Both the position numbers and the translations under genes were made by a program. A stretch of DNA of 64,000 nt from an uncultured bacterium (GTDB lineage: Bacteria; Bacteroidota; Bacteroidia; Bacteroidales; Bacteroidaceae), in assembly GCA_905215555.1 (NCBI GenBank), contig CAJMQU010000004.1:91654-155653 (forward strand), written 5' to 3'. Under the pieces are notes generated by a model, which saw only the letters and a program-made list of their open reading frames with translations, was not told the DNA's origin and did no database searches. Numbering within the stretch: the first letter of the stretch is position 1; the number at the start of each line of letters is the position of its first letter. Of this stretch, positions 63,129 through 64,000 are shown piece after piece.

Positions 63129-63758
63129 CTAAGATTTTATATATTTAGCAGAAAAATGCCCGGGGGTGAGAATTGGTACAGTCTTCTCTTCCGGGCGTTT
63201 CGTTGTAAAGATGTATATATCATTCAATTTCCTGCAATAATAGAAAGCTTTTTCTTCGATTAAAGATAATGAATTTGAAATATATAAAGATTCCAAATAA
63301 GACTGAAAAGAATACCATCCGATGGTTTCAAAGGAATTAGGGATTACGACTGATTTTAAGTTATTACATGATTCAAAACTGCGGTTACTGGTGCTTTTTG
63401 CTGTGTTTGGCAGTAAAATATGTTCTAACTTTTTGCATTTAGTAAACATACAGGGACCTATTGTGTCATTTGCTGTATAATAGGTTACATGAACCAATGC
63501 TCCATTGGTACCGTTGAAGTAACTAGAATCACCTGCAACTACTTGATTATTTGTTGTATCTATATATCGGAGTGAACCTTTTGTTTCGCGTCCTTGAACA
63601 GAAGAACCTGCCATGTCACAAATCCAACCTATATCTGTTTCATTAAGAGGACCTGAAATTGTCAGAGAATCAATATTGTATTTCTCAGAGTCGGATATAT
63701 AATCAGGAAAAGAACCTGCTTTTTTACCGTCACAGTTTTGTGATTTGCAAAAATACAC
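63129..63758 (-). pseudogene. BspA-type leucine-rich-repeat protein, probably 5'-damaged
   Basis: The frame encodes 209 residues with LRR_5/BspA-like repeats (about 105-185): CMFTKCKKLEHILLPNT, SFESCNNLKSVVIPNS and AFYYCRKLNDIYIF. The only in-frame start is GTG at 63758, and no ATG exists before an in-frame stop near 63810. Just upstream, a signal-peptide-like stretch (KKLLLNFIGILIPSLCIFA) is present in a different frame, so a frameshift probably cut the signal from the body. The C-terminus is also short. It may be a pseudogene, or a cytosolic remnant. Confidence 0.45.
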
Positions 63759-63840
63759 AAGGAAGGAATTAAAATACCTATAAAGTTGAGTAGTAGTTTT
63801 TTAATGACTGTCTATTTTATATTGTTTGGATTGGTATAAT

Positions 63841-63873
63841 AAACTCCTGTAATCTTCAAGACTACAGGAGTTT
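63841..63873 (-). terminator. Terminator hairpin
   Basis: AAACTCCTGTA (63841-63851) and TACAGGAGTTT (63863-63873) pair perfectly. A T-rich run follows on the minus strand, ending the partial gene at the window edge. Confidence 0.8.
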
Positions 63874-63894
63874 ATCTATATAAAGTAACTTAAA

Positions 63895-64000
63895 TTACTT
63901 ACCCAAAGCCTGAGCAACGTCAACAGCACAAGCCACAGTACAACCCACCATCGGGTTGTTACCGATACCCAGGAATCCCATCATTTCTACGTGAGCAGGA
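63895..64000 (-). CDS. C-terminal fragment of an unidentified protein
   Basis: The open frame runs from the window edge to the stop at 63895-63897. The tail reads PAHVEMMGFLGIGNNPMVG, then CTVACAVDVAQALGK. The codon use fits a well-expressed gene. I do not recognise the family from these 34 residues. It is followed by a strong terminator. Confidence 0.5.
   Translation of the reverse strand, partial: PAHVEMMGFLGIGNNPMVGCTVACAVDVAQALGK

Overview
The window is a stretch of a Bacteroides-type chromosome. The evidence is three SusC/SusD pairs, many secreted glycosidases and lyases with Sec or lipoprotein signals, and promoters of the Bacteroides -7 type (TAnnTTTG). I cannot name the species. The sequence is AT-rich. 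No tRNA, rRNA, CRISPR array or insertion sequence was recognised.

Region 1 (1 to about 30.5 kb, plus strand) is a large polysaccharide utilisation locus (PUL). It starts inside a GH88 gene and continues with GH2, a PL38/alginate-lyase-fold lipoprotein, GH105 and PL8. Next come a GH95-like hydrolase with a beta-helix protein, then SusC/SusD pair 1 with a FAS1 lipoprotein and a surface lipoprotein. A barrel-less TonB plug protein, SusC/SusD pair 2, a beta-helix plus jelly-roll fusion, a third beta-helix protein and a second alginate-lyase-superfamily protein follow. Lyases that leave 4,5-unsaturated uronate ends, together with GH88/GH105 enzymes that remove such ends, point to a uronic-acid-rich glycan. 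The exact glycan cannot be read from sequence. At least four, probably five, transcription units start with the same arrangement, CAAG-N4-TGAGA-N32-(-7 box), so one activator outside the window probably controls the locus.

Region 2 (30.8 to 48.8 kb, mostly minus strand) is a second PUL: GH27, two SusE/F-like proteins, SusD, SusC, a tyrosine recombinase, then GH2 (plus strand), PL6, a secreted URO-D-like protein and a GH36-type enzyme. The leader of SusC-3 is a near-perfect inverted copy of the leader of SusC-1, 28 kb away, and a tyrosine recombinase gene sits next to it.

Region 3 (48.9 to 64 kb) is mostly housekeeping: an NlpE-like lipoprotein, a CBS-domain CorC-like protein, an esterase, a DUF4595-like lipoprotein with an S41 peptidase homologue, MetY, MnmA, a NarL-type response regulator, a DUF4251 protein and NhaC. 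KDG-kinase-like PfkB, a membrane protein/HTH/CreD operon and a damaged leucine-rich-repeat gene follow, and the window ends in the C-terminus of an unidentified protein. The KDG kinase fits downstream use of unsaturated uronates.

The most unusual items are the shared operator-promoter grammar, the inverted SusC leaders beside a recombinase, a three-member beta-helix family with a strictly conserved GSGHGW signature (one member fused to a jelly-roll lyase-like domain), and a 22-nt periodic array of alternating inverted motifs in a 700-bp intergenic region.
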